This document shows positions 51,466 to 61,754 of a DNA stretch of 64,000 bases, piece by piece. The stretch spans positions 1-64,000 of the forward strand of contig JAECRA010000012.1 in NCBI GenBank assembly GCA_015999985.1, written 5' to 3'. The translations under genes and the position numbers were made by a program. The stretch's first letter is position 1, and each line of letters starts with the position of its first letter. The notes beneath the pieces were generated by a model that saw only the letters and a list, made by a program, of their open reading frames with translations, did no database searches and was not told the origin of the DNA. Origin of the DNA: Comamonadaceae bacterium (GTDB taxonomy: Bacteria; Pseudomonadota; Gammaproteobacteria; Burkholderiales; Burkholderiaceae_C).

Positions 51466-53637
51466 ATGGTTGAAATCGATATCGACGGCAAAAAGGTCGA
51501 GGTGACCGAAGGCAGCATGATCATGCATGCTGCGGACAAAGTCGGCACCTACATTCCGCATTTTTGCTACCACAAGAAGCTGTCCATTGCTGCTAACTGC
51601 CGCATGTGCCTGGTGGATGTGGAAAAGGCTCCCAAGCCTATGCCTGCCTGTGCCACGCCCGTGACGCAAGGCATGATCGTACGCACCAAGAGTGCTAAAG
51701 CGGTTCTGGCGCAGAAGTCCGTCATGGAGTTTCTGCTCATCAATCACCCGCTGGATTGCCCTATCTGCGATCAAGGCGGTGAGTGCCAATTGCAGGATTT
51801 GGCAGTAGGCTACGGCGGCTCAGGTTCGCGCTACGAAGAAGAAAAACGCGTGGTGTTCCACAAGGACGTGGGCCCACTGATCTCCATGGAGGAGATGACG
51901 CGTTGCATCCACTGCACCCGCTGTGTGCGCTTCGGCCAGGAAATCGGCGGCATCATGGAGTTGGGCATGTCCAATCGTGGCGAGCATGCCGAGATTGGAA
52001 CCTTTGTCGGGCTGTCGGTCGACTCTGAGCTCTCCGGCAACATGATCGATATTTGCCCGGTGGGCGCGCTCACCAGCAAGCCTTTCCGCTACAGCGCCCG
52101 TACCTGGGAGCTTTCTCGTCGCAAATCAGTCAGCCCTCACGATTCGACCGGCGCCAACCTGATCGTTCAGGTTAAGAACCACCGCGTCATGCGCGTGGTT
52201 CCTCTGGAAAATGAGGCGGTCAACGAATGCTGGATTGCAGACCGAGATCGTTTCTCCTACGAAGCACTGAATGGTCCTGAACGCCTGACATCTCCTATGC
52301 TCAAGCAAGGCGGTGAGTGGAAAGAAGTGGACTGGCAGACCGCACTTGAATATGTGGCGACCGGCCTGAACAATATCAAGTCAGAGCACGGCGCAAATCG
52401 TATCGGCGCGTTGTTCAGCCCTCACAGCACCCTGGAAGAGCTTTACCTGGGCGCAAGTCTGTTGCGCGGCTTGGGCAGCGAGAACATCGATCATCGCTTG
52501 CGTCACACCGAGTTCGCTCAGCCCGAAGGCGTGCGCTGGCTCGGAACAACGATTGCTTCACTGTCTAATCTGCAGTCCGCCCTGATTGTTGGCTCCAACC
52601 TGCGCAAAGATCATCCGCTCTTCGCGCAACGTATTCGCCAGGCAGTTCGAAATGGTGGAGCGGTCGCTGCTATTACCTCGAATGCACTCCTGACATCCGC
52701 AGATGCTTGGGCCATGCCGCTCACGCATTGGATGGTGGGTGCACCTGGTGAGTGGATCTCGGCATTGGCCGACGTGGCTGGTGCCATCGCGGCAGAAAAA
52801 GGTGTGACTGCTCCTGGCCAGGCCCCTGCTGCGGACCAGGCCAGCGACGGCGCCAAGGCGATCGCGCGCATGCTTGCATCCGGTGAGCGCAAAGCCATCT
52901 TGCTTGGCAACGCAGCAGCCCATCATCCGGATGCTTCCAGCTTGCTGGCGCTCGCCAACTGGATCGGTGAGCAGACCGGCGCGAGTGTTGGCTACCTGAC
53001 AGAAGCCGCCAATACGGTGGGCGCCCAATGGGTCAACGCTTTGCCAGGGCAGGGCGGCCAGAATGCCAGCCAAATCCTGGCAGGCAACATGAAGGCTACG
53101 CTGCTGTTTAATTGCGAACCTGCTTTTGACGCTGCCAACGGTCCTGCCGTATCCCAAACGCTTCAAAACAGCGAGATGGTCGTGACGCTAAGCCCGTTCA
53201 AGGCCAATATGGACGTCAGCGATTTGCTGTTGCCCATCTCACCGTTTACTGAAACCTCCGGTACCTTCGTCAACGCCGAGGGACGTGTACAGAGCTTCCA
53301 TGCTGTGGTGCGGCCGCTGGGCGACACGCGTCCTGGTTGGAAAGTGCTTCGCGTTCTGGGTGACATGCTGGGCGTGCCCAACATGGCTTTCGATTCTTCT
53401 CAAGAGGCTTTGGAGCGTGCACTCGGTGCAGCGGGCGTCACTGCACTGCCAGTTGATCGTTTGAGCAATGCCACCACGGCCACCGCTAAAGCCAACTCGG
53501 CTCCCTCCGCGCAAGCGGTCGAGATGAAGCCTGTAGGTATCTATGAACTCGATGGCATAGTGCGCCGTGCACCATCTCTGCAGTTGACTGCAGATGCTCG
53601 CCAATCTGTTCGCGTCCTTGAGGGAGCCACGTCATGA
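51466..53637 (+). CDS. nuoG: NADH-quinone oxidoreductase subunit G
   Basis: A 723-residue 75-kDa-type subunit, with several iron-sulfur clusters in the N-terminal part: [2Fe-2S] ([20 protein letters not shown]), the His/Cys motif ([18 protein letters not shown]) and [4Fe-4S] ([10 protein letters not shown] with [10 protein letters not shown]). The remainder is a molybdopterin-oxidoreductase-like domain without active-site function ([20 protein letters not shown]). It feeds electrons from FMN towards NuoI. The ATG at 51466 is chosen over a TTG at 51445; it is 17 bp after the nuoF stop. Confidence 0.96.
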   Translation: MVEIDIDGKKVEVTEGSMIMHAADKVGTYIPHFCYHKKLSIAANCRMCLVDVEKAPKPMPACATPVTQGMIVRTKSAKAVLAQKSVMEFLLINHPLDCPICDQGGECQLQDLAVGYGGSGSRYEEEKRVVFHKDVGPLISMEEMTRCIHCTRCVRFGQEIGGIMELGMSNRGEHAEIGTFVGLSVDSELSGNMIDICPVGALTSKPFRYSARTWELSRRKSVSPHDSTGANLIVQVKNHRVMRVVPLENEAVNECWIADRDRFSYEALNGPERLTSPMLKQGGEWKEVDWQTALEYVATGLNNIKSEHGANRIGALFSPHSTLEELYLGASLLRGLGSENIDHRLRHTEFAQPEGVRWLGTTIASLSNLQSALIVGSNLRKDHPLFAQRIRQAVRNGGAVAAITSNALLTSADAWAMPLTHWMVGAPGEWISALADVAGAIAAEKGVTAPGQAPAADQASDGAKAIARMLASGERKAILLGNAAAHHPDASSLLALANWIGEQTGASVGYLTEAANTVGAQWVNALPGQGGQNASQILAGNMKATLLFNCEPAFDAANGPAVSQTLQNSEMVVTLSPFKANMDVSDLLLPISPFTETSGTFVNAEGRVQSFHAVVRPLGDTRPGWKVLRVLGDMLGVPNMAFDSSQEALERALGAAGVTALPVDRLSNATTATAKANSAPSAQAVEMKPVGIYELDGIVRRAPSLQLTADARQSVRVLEGATS

Positions 53638-54710
53638 TCGACGCACTCTACAACGGGGGCCTGAATCTTTTTGCAGCGACCTGGTGGGCTCAGCTGGCCT
53701 GGCCAGTCATCTGGATCATGATGAAAATCGTCGTGATCCTGCTGCCTCTGATGGGCGCCGTCGCCTATTTGACTCTGTGGGAGCGAAAGCTTCTTGGCTG
53801 GATGCAGGTGCGTCACGGCCCTAACCGTGTGGGACCGTTCGGGCTGCTGCAGCCCATCGCCGATGCGGTCAAACTGCTCACCAAGGAAATCATTCAGCCG
53901 ACAGCAGCCTCGAAAGGCCTGTTCCTACTTGGCCCGTTGATGGCGATCATGCCTGCGCTTGCTGCCTGGGCTGTCATTCCCTTCGGTCCCGAAGTAGCGC
54001 TTGCCAACGTCAATGCGGGCTTGCTGCTCGTCATGGCTATCACGTCGATCGAGGTGTATGGCGTGATCATTGCCGGTTGGTCGTCCAACTCCAAGTACGC
54101 CTTCCTGGGTGCATTGCGTGCATCTGCGCAGATGGTGAGCTATGAGATCGCCATGGGCTTTTGCTTCCTGGTGGTACTTATGGTCTCCGGCAGCATGAAC
54201 CTGACCGAGATCGTGCTGGCCCAAGGGCGCGGCATGGCTGCCAGTGGTGGCGTTGGCTTGCTCTCCTGGAACTGGCTGCCGCTGCTGCCTATCTTTGTGG
54301 TCTACCTGATCTCCGGTGTGGCCGAAACCAACCGCCACCCGTTCGACGTCGTTGAAGGTGAGGCAGAGATCGTTGCCGGCCACATGGTTGAGTATTCGGG
54401 CATGGGCTTCGCCGTCTTCTTCCTGGCCGAATACGCCAGCATGTGGTTGGTGTCCATTCTGGCCGTGATCATGTTCCTGGGGGGATGGTTGTCGCCTTTT
54501 GCTGCCCTGGACTTCATCCCTGGTTGGATTTGGTTGGCGATCAAGACGTTCGCCGTCGTCTCCATGTTCATCTGGATTCGCGCGACTTTTCCGCGTTTCC
54601 GCTATGACCAGATCATGCGTCTGGGATGGAAGATTTTCATTCCAGTCACATTGGTGTGGCTGCTTGTCGTCGGGGCGTGGATGCACACACCCTGGAATAT
54701 CTGGCATTGA
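53634..54710 (+). CDS. nuoH: NADH-quinone oxidoreductase subunit H
   Basis: A 358-residue membrane subunit with eight or nine helices that completes the quinone tunnel. Signatures: [39 protein letters not shown] and [20 protein letters not shown], the last with its conserved charged chain. Its start overlaps the nuoG stop by four bases. Unlike other junctions in the operon it is followed by a 165-bp spacer before nuoI. Confidence 0.96.
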   Translation: MIDALYNGGLNLFAATWWAQLAWPVIWIMMKIVVILLPLMGAVAYLTLWERKLLGWMQVRHGPNRVGPFGLLQPIADAVKLLTKEIIQPTAASKGLFLLGPLMAIMPALAAWAVIPFGPEVALANVNAGLLLVMAITSIEVYGVIIAGWSSNSKYAFLGALRASAQMVSYEIAMGFCFLVVLMVSGSMNLTEIVLAQGRGMAASGGVGLLSWNWLPLLPIFVVYLISGVAETNRHPFDVVEGEAEIVAGHMVEYSGMGFAVFFLAEYASMWLVSILAVIMFLGGWLSPFAALDFIPGWIWLAIKTFAVVSMFIWIRATFPRFRYDQIMRLGWKIFIPVTLVWLLVVGAWMHTPWNIWH

Positions 54711-54777
54711 ACCTGGAACCGGCAGTTGACCGCTTGTAATTTTCATGAGGGCCGCATGACCGCTTGCTTTTCTGGCT

Positions 54778-54794
54778 CTCACCCAAGGGGTGAG
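54778..54794 (+). other. Hairpin in the nuoH-nuoI spacer
   Basis: CTCACCC (54778-54784) pairs with GGGTGAG (54788-54794) over a 3-nt loop, perfect, with no T run after it. The same spacer holds two direct copies of GACCGCTTG (54728 and 54758 area). This is the only long untranslated gap inside the nuo operon, so the hairpin may mark RNA processing or pausing. Confidence 0.5.
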
Positions 54795-54875
54795 GGTGCC
54801 GTACATCTGATCGGTTCGCCATTCGGCGTGCCGGCGGCGTTCACTCGTCGCTTCTAGGTCGGACGGAGAATGACC

Positions 54876-55385
54876 ATGGCTTCCGTAGCTGCTTCACCTT
54901 TTTCTGTTAAAGACTTCCTCAAGAGCTTCATGCTCGTGGAACTGCTCAAGGGCATGGCCCTGACCGGCCGTTACGCCTTCAGTCGCAAGGTCACGGTGCA
55001 GTACCCTGAGGAAAAAACACCTCTGTCCCCGCGCTTTCGCGGGCTGCATGCCCTGCGCCGTTATGAAAACGGCGAAGAGCGTTGCATTGCTTGCAAATTG
55101 TGTGAGGCTGTTTGTCCCGCCGTTGCCATCACTATTGAATCGGATGTGCGTGCGGATGGATCGCGCCGCACGACCCGCTACGACATCGACCTGACGAAAT
55201 GCATTTTCTGCGGCTTCTGCGAGGAAAGCTGCCCGGTCGATTCGATTGTCGAAACGCACGTCTTCGAATACCACGGAGAAAAGCGGGGCGACCTGTATTT
55301 CACCAAAGAGATGCTGCTTGCAGTGGGCGATCGGTACGAACCCGAAATCGCCGCTGCAAAAGCAGCTGATGCCAAGTTCCGCTGA
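54876..55385 (+). CDS. nuoI: NADH-quinone oxidoreductase subunit I
   Basis: A 169-residue 23-kDa-type subunit with two [4Fe-4S] clusters (N6a/N6b): [16 protein letters not shown] (about 72-87) and [16 protein letters not shown] (about 110-125). The N-terminal amphipathic helix ([20 protein letters not shown]) lies on the membrane. The ATG at 54876 is chosen: GGAG is 7 nt before it, but only 1 nt before the alternative ATG at 54870. Confidence 0.96.
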   Translation: MASVAASPFSVKDFLKSFMLVELLKGMALTGRYAFSRKVTVQYPEEKTPLSPRFRGLHALRRYENGEERCIACKLCEAVCPAVAITIESDVRADGSRRTTRYDIDLTKCIFCGFCEESCPVDSIVETHVFEYHGEKRGDLYFTKEMLLAVGDRYEPEIAAAKAADAKFR

Positions 55386-55421
55386 TACGGCCCGGCTCGC
55401 TTAACTAGAACGATACGATCC

Positions 55422-56099
55422 ATGGACGTCACGACTGGTTTCTTCTACCTGTTCTCGTTAGTGCTGCTGTTTGCAGCCTTCCGAGTGATCACTGCGCGCA
55501 ACCCTGTGCATGCAGTGTTGTACCTCATGCTGGCGTTTTCGCAGGCATCGGGCATCTGGCTATTGCTCAGAGCTGAGTTCCTGGCCATCGTGCTGGTGCT
55601 GGTCTACCTGGGCGCAGTCATGGTGCTGTTCCTCTTCGTGGTGATGATGCTGGACATCAACATCGACAGTATGAGACAAGGCTTCTGGAAGCATTTCCCG
55701 CTGGCGCTTGGCGTGGGTGCACTCATTTCACTGGAAATGGCTGTGGTATTGATTGGCGGCTTCCGCTCCGGTCAGGCTCCTGTCATTCCCGAAACCGTGC
55801 TGAATGCGGCCGGTCAGATGGTGCAGTACTCCAATACCAAGGCGCTGGGCACTCTTCTCTACACCAAGTATCTCTATCCACTGGAAATTGCCGCCGTCAT
55901 TTTGTTGGTGGCCATGATTGCAGCCATTGCTCTTACACTGCGCCAGCGCAAGGACAGCAAGGCTCTCAATCCTTCCGTGCAGGTTAAGGTGCGGGCGCGC
56001 GACCGTCTGCAGGTGGTGTCGATGGCTCCTACACAAGAAGCACCTCCACCGCCTCCCGCCGAAGAAGTGCCACCTTCCGCTGAAGGAGCCAAAAAATGA
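55422..56099 (+). CDS. nuoJ: NADH-quinone oxidoreductase subunit J
   Basis: A 225-residue membrane subunit of five helices ([40 protein letters not shown] with the conserved Glu/Tyr region, [18 protein letters not shown]). The C-terminal tail is hydrophilic and Pro/Glu-rich ([19 protein letters not shown]). Its stop overlaps the nuoK start by four bases. Confidence 0.95.
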   Translation: MDVTTGFFYLFSLVLLFAAFRVITARNPVHAVLYLMLAFSQASGIWLLLRAEFLAIVLVLVYLGAVMVLFLFVVMMLDINIDSMRQGFWKHFPLALGVGALISLEMAVVLIGGFRSGQAPVIPETVLNAAGQMVQYSNTKALGTLLYTKYLYPLEIAAVILLVAMIAAIALTLRQRKDSKALNPSVQVKVRARDRLQVVSMAPTQEAPPPPPAEEVPPSAEGAKK

Positions 56100-56404
56100 C
56101 TTTGACACTTGCGCATTACTTGACACTGGGCGCCATCTTGTTCGCCCTTTCGGTGGTGGGTATTTTCTTGAACCGAAAGAACCTCATCGTGCTGCTCATG
56201 GCCATTGAGCTCATGCTGTTGGCCGTGAACATGAACTTCGTGGCGTTCTCCCATTATTTGGGTGATATGCATGGTCAGGTCTTCGTGTTCTTCATCCTGA
56301 CCGTGGCTGCCGCTGAGTCAGCCATCGGTCTTGCGATTCTCGTGCTGCTGTTCAGAAACAAGAACAGCATCAACGTAGACGAACTCAATTCGCTCAAGGG
56401 ATAA
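56096..56404 (+). CDS. nuoK: NADH-quinone oxidoreductase subunit K
   Basis: A 102-residue subunit with three helices and the conserved buried glutamates in [17 protein letters not shown] and [17 protein letters not shown], part of a proton pathway homologous to that of PhaC in this window. Overlaps nuoJ; nuoL starts 1 bp after its stop. Confidence 0.96.
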   Translation: MTLTLAHYLTLGAILFALSVVGIFLNRKNLIVLLMAIELMLLAVNMNFVAFSHYLGDMHGQVFVFFILTVAAAESAIGLAILVLLFRNKNSINVDELNSLKG

Positions 56405-56405
56405 G

Positions 56406-58439
56406 ATGAGTCAGACCCTTTCCGCTTCCACGCTGCTCGCGGTGCCTTTGGCCCCGCTGGTGGGCTCGGCGCTGGCAGGCATTCTTGGTACGGCGTTTGG
56501 CGGCAACCGCATCGGTCGTACAGCCTCGCATACCGCGACTATTCTGGGCGTGTTCATTGCCTTGGTTATTTCCGTCATGACGCTCAGGAGCGTCGTCATG
56601 GATGGGGCCTACTTCAACGAAACACTCTATGAGTGGATGGTTGTTGGCAACTTGAGAATGGAAGTGGGCTTCCTCGTGGATAGCCTCACAGCCATGATGA
56701 TGTGCGTCGTGACCTTCGTGTCGCTCATGGTGCACGTCTACACCATTGGGTACATGGCAGAAGATGACGGCTATGACCGTTTCTTCTCCTATATCTCGCT
56801 GTTCACTTTCTCCATGCTGATGCTGGTGATGAGCAACAACTTCCTCCAGCTGTTTTTTGGCTGGGAAGCTGTGGGCCTTGTCTCCTATCTGCTGATTGGA
56901 TTCTGGCACAACCGTCCTACTGCGACCTTCGCCAACATGAAGGCGTTTTTAGTCAACCGCGTCGGCGATTTCGGCTTCATTCTGGGCATCGGGCTGATTG
57001 CAGCTTTTGCCGGTACGCTCAGTTATTCTGAGACCTTTGCCAAGGCAGCAGAACTTTCCGCCATGCAATTGCCTGGCTCTGACTGGGCGCTCATCACGGT
57101 TATCTGTATTTGCCTGTTCATTGGTGCCATGGGTAAATCTGCCCAGTTTCCATTGCACGTGTGGTTGCCTGACTCCATGGAAGGCCCAACCCCCATTTCC
57201 GCGCTGATTCACGCCGCCACCATGGTGACGGCAGGCATTTTCATGGTTGCGCGCATGTCGCCGCTGTTCGAGCTTTCAGATACAGCGCTCAACTTCATCC
57301 TGATCATTGGATCGATCACCGCACTCTTCATGGGCTTTCTGGGCATCATCCAGAATGACATCAAACGCGTTGTGGCGTATTCGACGCTCTCGCAATTGGG
57401 CTACATGACCGTGGCGTTGGGCGCATCGGCGTACCAGGTAGGTGTGTTCCACCTGATGACGCACGCTTTCTTCAAAGCCTTGCTCTTCCTTGCTGCAGGC
57501 TCCGTGATCATGGGGCTGCACCACAACCAGGACATCCGCTGGATGGGTGGCGTTCGCAAGTACATGCCCATCACCTGGATCACGTTCCTGCTTGGTTCGC
57601 TGGCACTGATTGGTACACCATTCTTCTCGGGCTTCTATTCCAAGGATGCCATCATCGAGGCGGTTCACGCCAGTCAATTGCCGGCTGCAGGCTTCGCATA
57701 TTTTGCGGTGCTGGCGGGTGTGTTCGTCACGGCGTTCTATTCGTTCCGCCTGTACTTCCTGGTGTTCCACGGTAAGGAGCGCTACGACCAGAACCCGGAT
57801 GCGCACCATGACGAACACCATGCGCATGATGACCACGGTCATCACGGTCACGACGAGAAGCCACATGAGACCCCATGGGTGGTGTGGTTGCCTCTGGTGG
57901 CGCTGGCTGTGCCCTCAGTATTCATAGGCGCCATGACCCTGATGCCCATGCTCTTCGGTGACTTCTTCAAGGGCGTGATCTATGTGGACGGTGCGAAGCA
58001 CGGTGCCATGGCTGAACTGTCGGAAGTCATTCACGGTTGGCTGCCGATGGCGCTGCACGGCTTCATGACGCCTCCGTTCTGGCTGGCGCTGGCAGGCGTT
58101 GCGCTGTCGTACTACATGTACATGATCAACCCGGCCTTGCCTGCGCGTATTCAGCGCATGTTCCAACCCATCTACACCCTGTTCGAGAACAAATACTACC
58201 TCGACTGGTTCAACGAAAACGTGATCGCCAAGGGCGCGCGCGTGATCGGAACGGGACTATGGAAGGGTGGGGACCGTGCAATCATTGATGGCGCCATCGT
58301 CAACGGCTCATGGAAGCTCGTGGCCTGGATTTCCGGCGTAGTGCGCCGTCTACAGACCGGTTATCTCTACCAGTACGCACTGGTAATGATCCTGGGTATC
58401 TTCGTGCTCATGACGTACTTCGTCTGGCTCAACAAATAA
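56406..58439 (+). CDS. nuoL: NADH-quinone oxidoreductase subunit L
   Basis: A 677-residue antiporter-like proton pump with about 16 helices and the long lateral C-terminal helix. Key segments: FFGWEAVGLVSYLLIGFW, MGKSAQFPLHVWLPDSMEGP (conserved Lys), HAATMVTAGIFMVARMSPLF and KRVVAYSTLSQLGYMTVALG. An unusual loop near residues 467-487 is very rich in His and Asp (HHDEHHAHDDHGHHGHDEKP). Confidence 0.96.
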   Translation: MSQTLSASTLLAVPLAPLVGSALAGILGTAFGGNRIGRTASHTATILGVFIALVISVMTLRSVVMDGAYFNETLYEWMVVGNLRMEVGFLVDSLTAMMMCVVTFVSLMVHVYTIGYMAEDDGYDRFFSYISLFTFSMLMLVMSNNFLQLFFGWEAVGLVSYLLIGFWHNRPTATFANMKAFLVNRVGDFGFILGIGLIAAFAGTLSYSETFAKAAELSAMQLPGSDWALITVICICLFIGAMGKSAQFPLHVWLPDSMEGPTPISALIHAATMVTAGIFMVARMSPLFELSDTALNFILIIGSITALFMGFLGIIQNDIKRVVAYSTLSQLGYMTVALGASAYQVGVFHLMTHAFFKALLFLAAGSVIMGLHHNQDIRWMGGVRKYMPITWITFLLGSLALIGTPFFSGFYSKDAIIEAVHASQLPAAGFAYFAVLAGVFVTAFYSFRLYFLVFHGKERYDQNPDAHHDEHHAHDDHGHHGHDEKPHETPWVVWLPLVALAVPSVFIGAMTLMPMLFGDFFKGVIYVDGAKHGAMAELSEVIHGWLPMALHGFMTPPFWLALAGVALSYYMYMINPALPARIQRMFQPIYTLFENKYYLDWFNENVIAKGARVIGTGLWKGGDRAIIDGAIVNGSWKLVAWISGVVRRLQTGYLYQYALVMILGIFVLMTYFVWLNK

Positions 58440-58455
58440 TAGGAACACCAAGAAA

Positions 58456-59931
58456 ATGGGTTGGTTGAGCCTTGCCATCTGGACGCCGATTGTTTTCGGC
58501 GTGGTTCTGCTGGCGTTCGGTCGTGAAAGTCAGGCGCAAATGGTGCGCTGGCTGGCTCTGATCGGATCGATCATCAGTTTTATAGTGACGCTGCCGCTGT
58601 ATACGGGCTTCAAGCTCGGAACCGCTGCAATGCAGTTTGTCGAGAAGTCGCCCTGGATTGAGCGCTTCAATGTCAATTACCACCTGGGCGTAGACGGAAT
58701 ATCTGTCTGGTTCGTGCTGTTGACCGCTTTCATCACGGTGATCGTGGTCATTGCGGCCTGGGAGGTCATTGAGCGCAAGGTCAACCAGTACATGGCGGCC
58801 TTCCTCATTCTTTCCGGCCTGATGATCGGCGTGTTCTCCGCGCTTGACGGCCTGCTGTTCTATGTCTTCTTTGAAGCCACTCTTATCCCGATGTACCTCA
58901 TCATCGGTATCTGGGGCGGCCCGAACAAGATTTATGCGGCCTTCAAGTTCTTCCTGTACACACTGCTCGGCTCCTTGCTGACGCTCGTGGCATTTATTTA
59001 TCTGTACACCCGCTCCGGTGGCAGCTTCGATATCCTGACCTGGCACGCTCTGCCGCTGTCGGGTACTGCACAGACCTTGATTTTCTTTGCCTTGTTTGCT
59101 GCCTTTGCGGTCAAGGTGCCAATGTGGCCTGTCCACACCTGGTTGCCTGATGTGCACGTGGAGGCACCTACGGGGGGGTCTGCAGTGCTGGCGGCCATCA
59201 TGCTGAAACTGGGTGCCTACGGTTTCCTGCGTTTCTCGTTGCCCATCACCCCTGACGCGTCTCAGGAGTGGTCGGGACTCATGATCACGCTGTCACTGGT
59301 CGCCGTGATCTACGTGGGACTGGTGGCTTTGGTGCAGCAGGACATGAAGAAGCTGGTCGCCTATTCGTCCGTAGCTCACATGGGTTTCGTGACGCTGGGG
59401 TTCTTTCTCTTCAACGACCTTGGTATCGCGGGTGGCATCGTGCAAATGATTGCCCACGGCTTCGTGTCTGGCGCGATGTTCCTGTGTATTGGTGTTCTGT
59501 ACGACCGCGTGCATTCACGAGACATCTCTGCCTATGGCGGGGTTGCCACTACCATGCCTCGCTTCACGGTTTTTGCACTGCTGTTCTTCATGGCCAACTG
59601 CGGCTTGCCGGGTACAGCGGGCTTCGTGGGTGAGTGGATGGTCATCCTTGGCGCAGTCCAAGCCAACTTCTGGATCGGCCTGTTGGCCGCTACAGCTCTG
59701 ATTTCCGGCGCGGCCTACACCTTGTGGATGTTCAAGCGCATCTACTTTGGTCCCGTGACCAACGACAACGTGCGCGGTCTGACCGACATCAATTCGCGCG
59801 AATTTTTCATGCTGAGCCTGCTGGCATTGGCGGTGTTGGGGATGGGTATCAATCCCAAGCCATTCACCGACGTCATGGACGCGTCTGTCGCGAACCTGAT
59901 CAAGCAGGTTTCGGTGTCCAAACTGAATTGA
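58456..59931 (+). CDS. nuoM: NADH-quinone oxidoreductase subunit M
   Basis: A 491-residue antiporter-like proton pump with 14 helices: LLFYVFFEATLIPMYLIIGI with the key glutamate, AFAVKVPMWPVHTWLPDVHV with the key lysine, and KKLVAYSSVAHMGFVTLGFF. AGGAA lies before the ATG. It is 16 bp after nuoL and 10 bp before nuoN. Confidence 0.96.
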   Translation: MGWLSLAIWTPIVFGVVLLAFGRESQAQMVRWLALIGSIISFIVTLPLYTGFKLGTAAMQFVEKSPWIERFNVNYHLGVDGISVWFVLLTAFITVIVVIAAWEVIERKVNQYMAAFLILSGLMIGVFSALDGLLFYVFFEATLIPMYLIIGIWGGPNKIYAAFKFFLYTLLGSLLTLVAFIYLYTRSGGSFDILTWHALPLSGTAQTLIFFALFAAFAVKVPMWPVHTWLPDVHVEAPTGGSAVLAAIMLKLGAYGFLRFSLPITPDASQEWSGLMITLSLVAVIYVGLVALVQQDMKKLVAYSSVAHMGFVTLGFFLFNDLGIAGGIVQMIAHGFVSGAMFLCIGVLYDRVHSRDISAYGGVATTMPRFTVFALLFFMANCGLPGTAGFVGEWMVILGAVQANFWIGLLAATALISGAAYTLWMFKRIYFGPVTNDNVRGLTDINSREFFMLSLLALAVLGMGINPKPFTDVMDASVANLIKQVSVSKLN

Positions 59932-59941
59932 GGGCCAGGAG

Positions 59942-61429
59942 ATGATTGACGGATTCAGTTGGATTTCCATTTACCCAGAGATTGTTCTGCTGGCGATGGC
60001 CTGCGTGATCGCCCTGGTTGATTTGCTGGACAACAGCCAGCGTAGAACCGCGACCTATATCCTCTCGGTTCTGACCTTGCTGGTGCTGTCTGTGCTGACA
60101 GGCATTTATGCCTACGGCGGTCAGACCATTTACGGTTTCGGCGGCATGGTGGTGAGCGACTCGCTTGCCAATTGGTTGAAATGCTTTGCCGCATTGGCCA
60201 GTGCCGTGACCTTGGTCTACGGCCGCACATACATGCGTGAGCGGGGCGTGCTCCGCGGAGGTGAGTGGTTCGTTCTGAGCCTGCTTTCCTTGCTGGGCGT
60301 CTTCGTGATGATTTCCGGTAACAACTTCCTGCTGATCTATCTCGGCCTGGAATTGCTGACGCTGGCCAGTTATGCCATGGTGGCACTGCGGCGCGACCAC
60401 ACGGTGTCGGTAGAAGCGGCCATGAAGTATTTTGTGCTTGGCGCCATGGCTTCGGGCTTCTTGCTTTACGGCCTGTCCATGCTCTATGGCGCGACCGGAA
60501 CTCTTGATATTGGCGCGGTCTACAAGGCTGTGGCCTCTGGTCAGATTCGACATCAAGTACTGATTTTTGGTCTGGTGTTCCTGGTGGCCGGATTGGCGTT
60601 CAAATTCGGCGTGGTGCCGTTCCACATGTGGATTCCCGATGTCTATCAGGGCGCACCCACTGCCGTCACGTTGACCATTGGTGCCGCGCCCAAGCTCGCC
60701 GCCTTTGCAATCGCCATTCGCTTGCTTGTGGAAGGCTTGTTGCCCCTGGCATTCGACTGGCAGCAGATGCTGGGCTTGCTGGCCGTAGCCTCGCTGCTGG
60801 TCGGTAACCTGGCCGCTATCGCACAGACGAATTTGAAGCGCATGCTGGCCTATTCGACCATTGCGCAGATGGGTTTTGTGCTCCTGGGCCTGACTGCCGG
60901 CGTGGTCAATGGAAATGCGCTCTCGGCTGCCAACGCTTATAGCTCTTCGATGTTCTACATCGTGACCTATGTGCTCACTACACTCGCGACCTTCGGCATC
61001 ATCATGCTGCTCTCGCGTGAGGGGTTTGAGAGCGAGGAAATTGTCGACCTGGCCGGTCTCAACCAGCGCAGCCCGCTGTATGCCGGCATCATGGCCGTCT
61101 GTCTTTTCTCGCTGGCCGGCCTGCCTCCCATGGTGGGTTTCCAGGCGAAGCTTTCTGTGCTCCAGGCTCTGGTGAGCACGGGCCAGTCGATTTATATCGG
61201 TTTAGCCGTGTTCTCGGTAATGGTCTCTCTGATCGGCGCTTTCTACTATCTGCGCGTAGTCAAGGTGATGTACTTTGACGATCCCGTCTCTGATTCGCCG
61301 ATTTCCGCGCCAGCTGACATGCGCGCTGTACTGACGCTCAATGGTGCCTTGGTACTGGTGCTTGGTATCGTTCCTGGTGCGTTGATGGCCCTGTGCGCCA
61401 AAGCCGTCGTGCAGATGCTGGGAACCTGA
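59942..61429 (+). CDS. nuoN: NADH-quinone oxidoreductase subunit N
   Basis: A 495-residue antiporter-like proton pump, last of the 14 complex I genes. Segments: NNFLLIYLGLELLTLASYAM, AGLAFKFGVVPFHMWIPDVY with the key lysine and KRMLAYSTIAQMGFVLLGLT. A GGAG ribosome site (AGGAG) precedes the ATG. Four bases separate its stop from the DUF2818 gene. Confidence 0.96.
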   Translation: MIDGFSWISIYPEIVLLAMACVIALVDLLDNSQRRTATYILSVLTLLVLSVLTGIYAYGGQTIYGFGGMVVSDSLANWLKCFAALASAVTLVYGRTYMRERGVLRGGEWFVLSLLSLLGVFVMISGNNFLLIYLGLELLTLASYAMVALRRDHTVSVEAAMKYFVLGAMASGFLLYGLSMLYGATGTLDIGAVYKAVASGQIRHQVLIFGLVFLVAGLAFKFGVVPFHMWIPDVYQGAPTAVTLTIGAAPKLAAFAIAIRLLVEGLLPLAFDWQQMLGLLAVASLLVGNLAAIAQTNLKRMLAYSTIAQMGFVLLGLTAGVVNGNALSAANAYSSSMFYIVTYVLTTLATFGIIMLLSREGFESEEIVDLAGLNQRSPLYAGIMAVCLFSLAGLPPMVGFQAKLSVLQALVSTGQSIYIGLAVFSVMVSLIGAFYYLRVVKVMYFDDPVSDSPISAPADMRAVLTLNGALVLVLGIVPGALMALCAKAVVQMLGT

Positions 61430-61433
61430 GGGG

Positions 61434-61739
61434 ATGTCCCAAACTTTCGCGATCTGGTTCCTGATTGTGGCGGCGTTCATTGGCGCCAATCTACCGTTTG
61501 TGAACCAGCGTCTTATGTTGGTGCTGCCACTGCCCGGTGGCCGAAAATCCTTGGGCTGGCGTCTGGCCGAGCTGATCGCCTGGTTTTTCATCATCGGCGG
61601 TATAGGTATGGCGTTTGAGCAGCGGGCCGGACAGATAGCGCCGCAAAGCTGGGAGTTCTATGCCATTACGGGTTCGTTGTTCCTGACTTTCGCCTTTCCC
61701 GGCTTCGTGTACCGCTACATGTTGCTTCGGGGGCGTTGA
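61434..61739 (+). CDS. DUF2818 membrane protein
   Basis: A 101-residue protein with three hydrophobic segments (TFAIWFLIVAAFIGANLPFV, LAELIAWFFIIGGIGMAFEQ, ITGSLFLTFAFPGFVYRYML). DUF2818 is found directly behind nuoN in Burkholderiales and has no known function. Its start lies 4 bp after the nuoN stop, with GAGGGG as ribosome site, so it is made with complex I. It may be an accessory or assembly factor for the membrane arm; that is inference from context. Confidence 0.85.
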   Translation: MSQTFAIWFLIVAAFIGANLPFVNQRLMLVLPLPGGRKSLGWRLAELIAWFFIIGGIGMAFEQRAGQIAPQSWEFYAITGSLFLTFAFPGFVYRYMLLRGR

Positions 61740-61754
61740 TCTCGTTGGTTCGTG

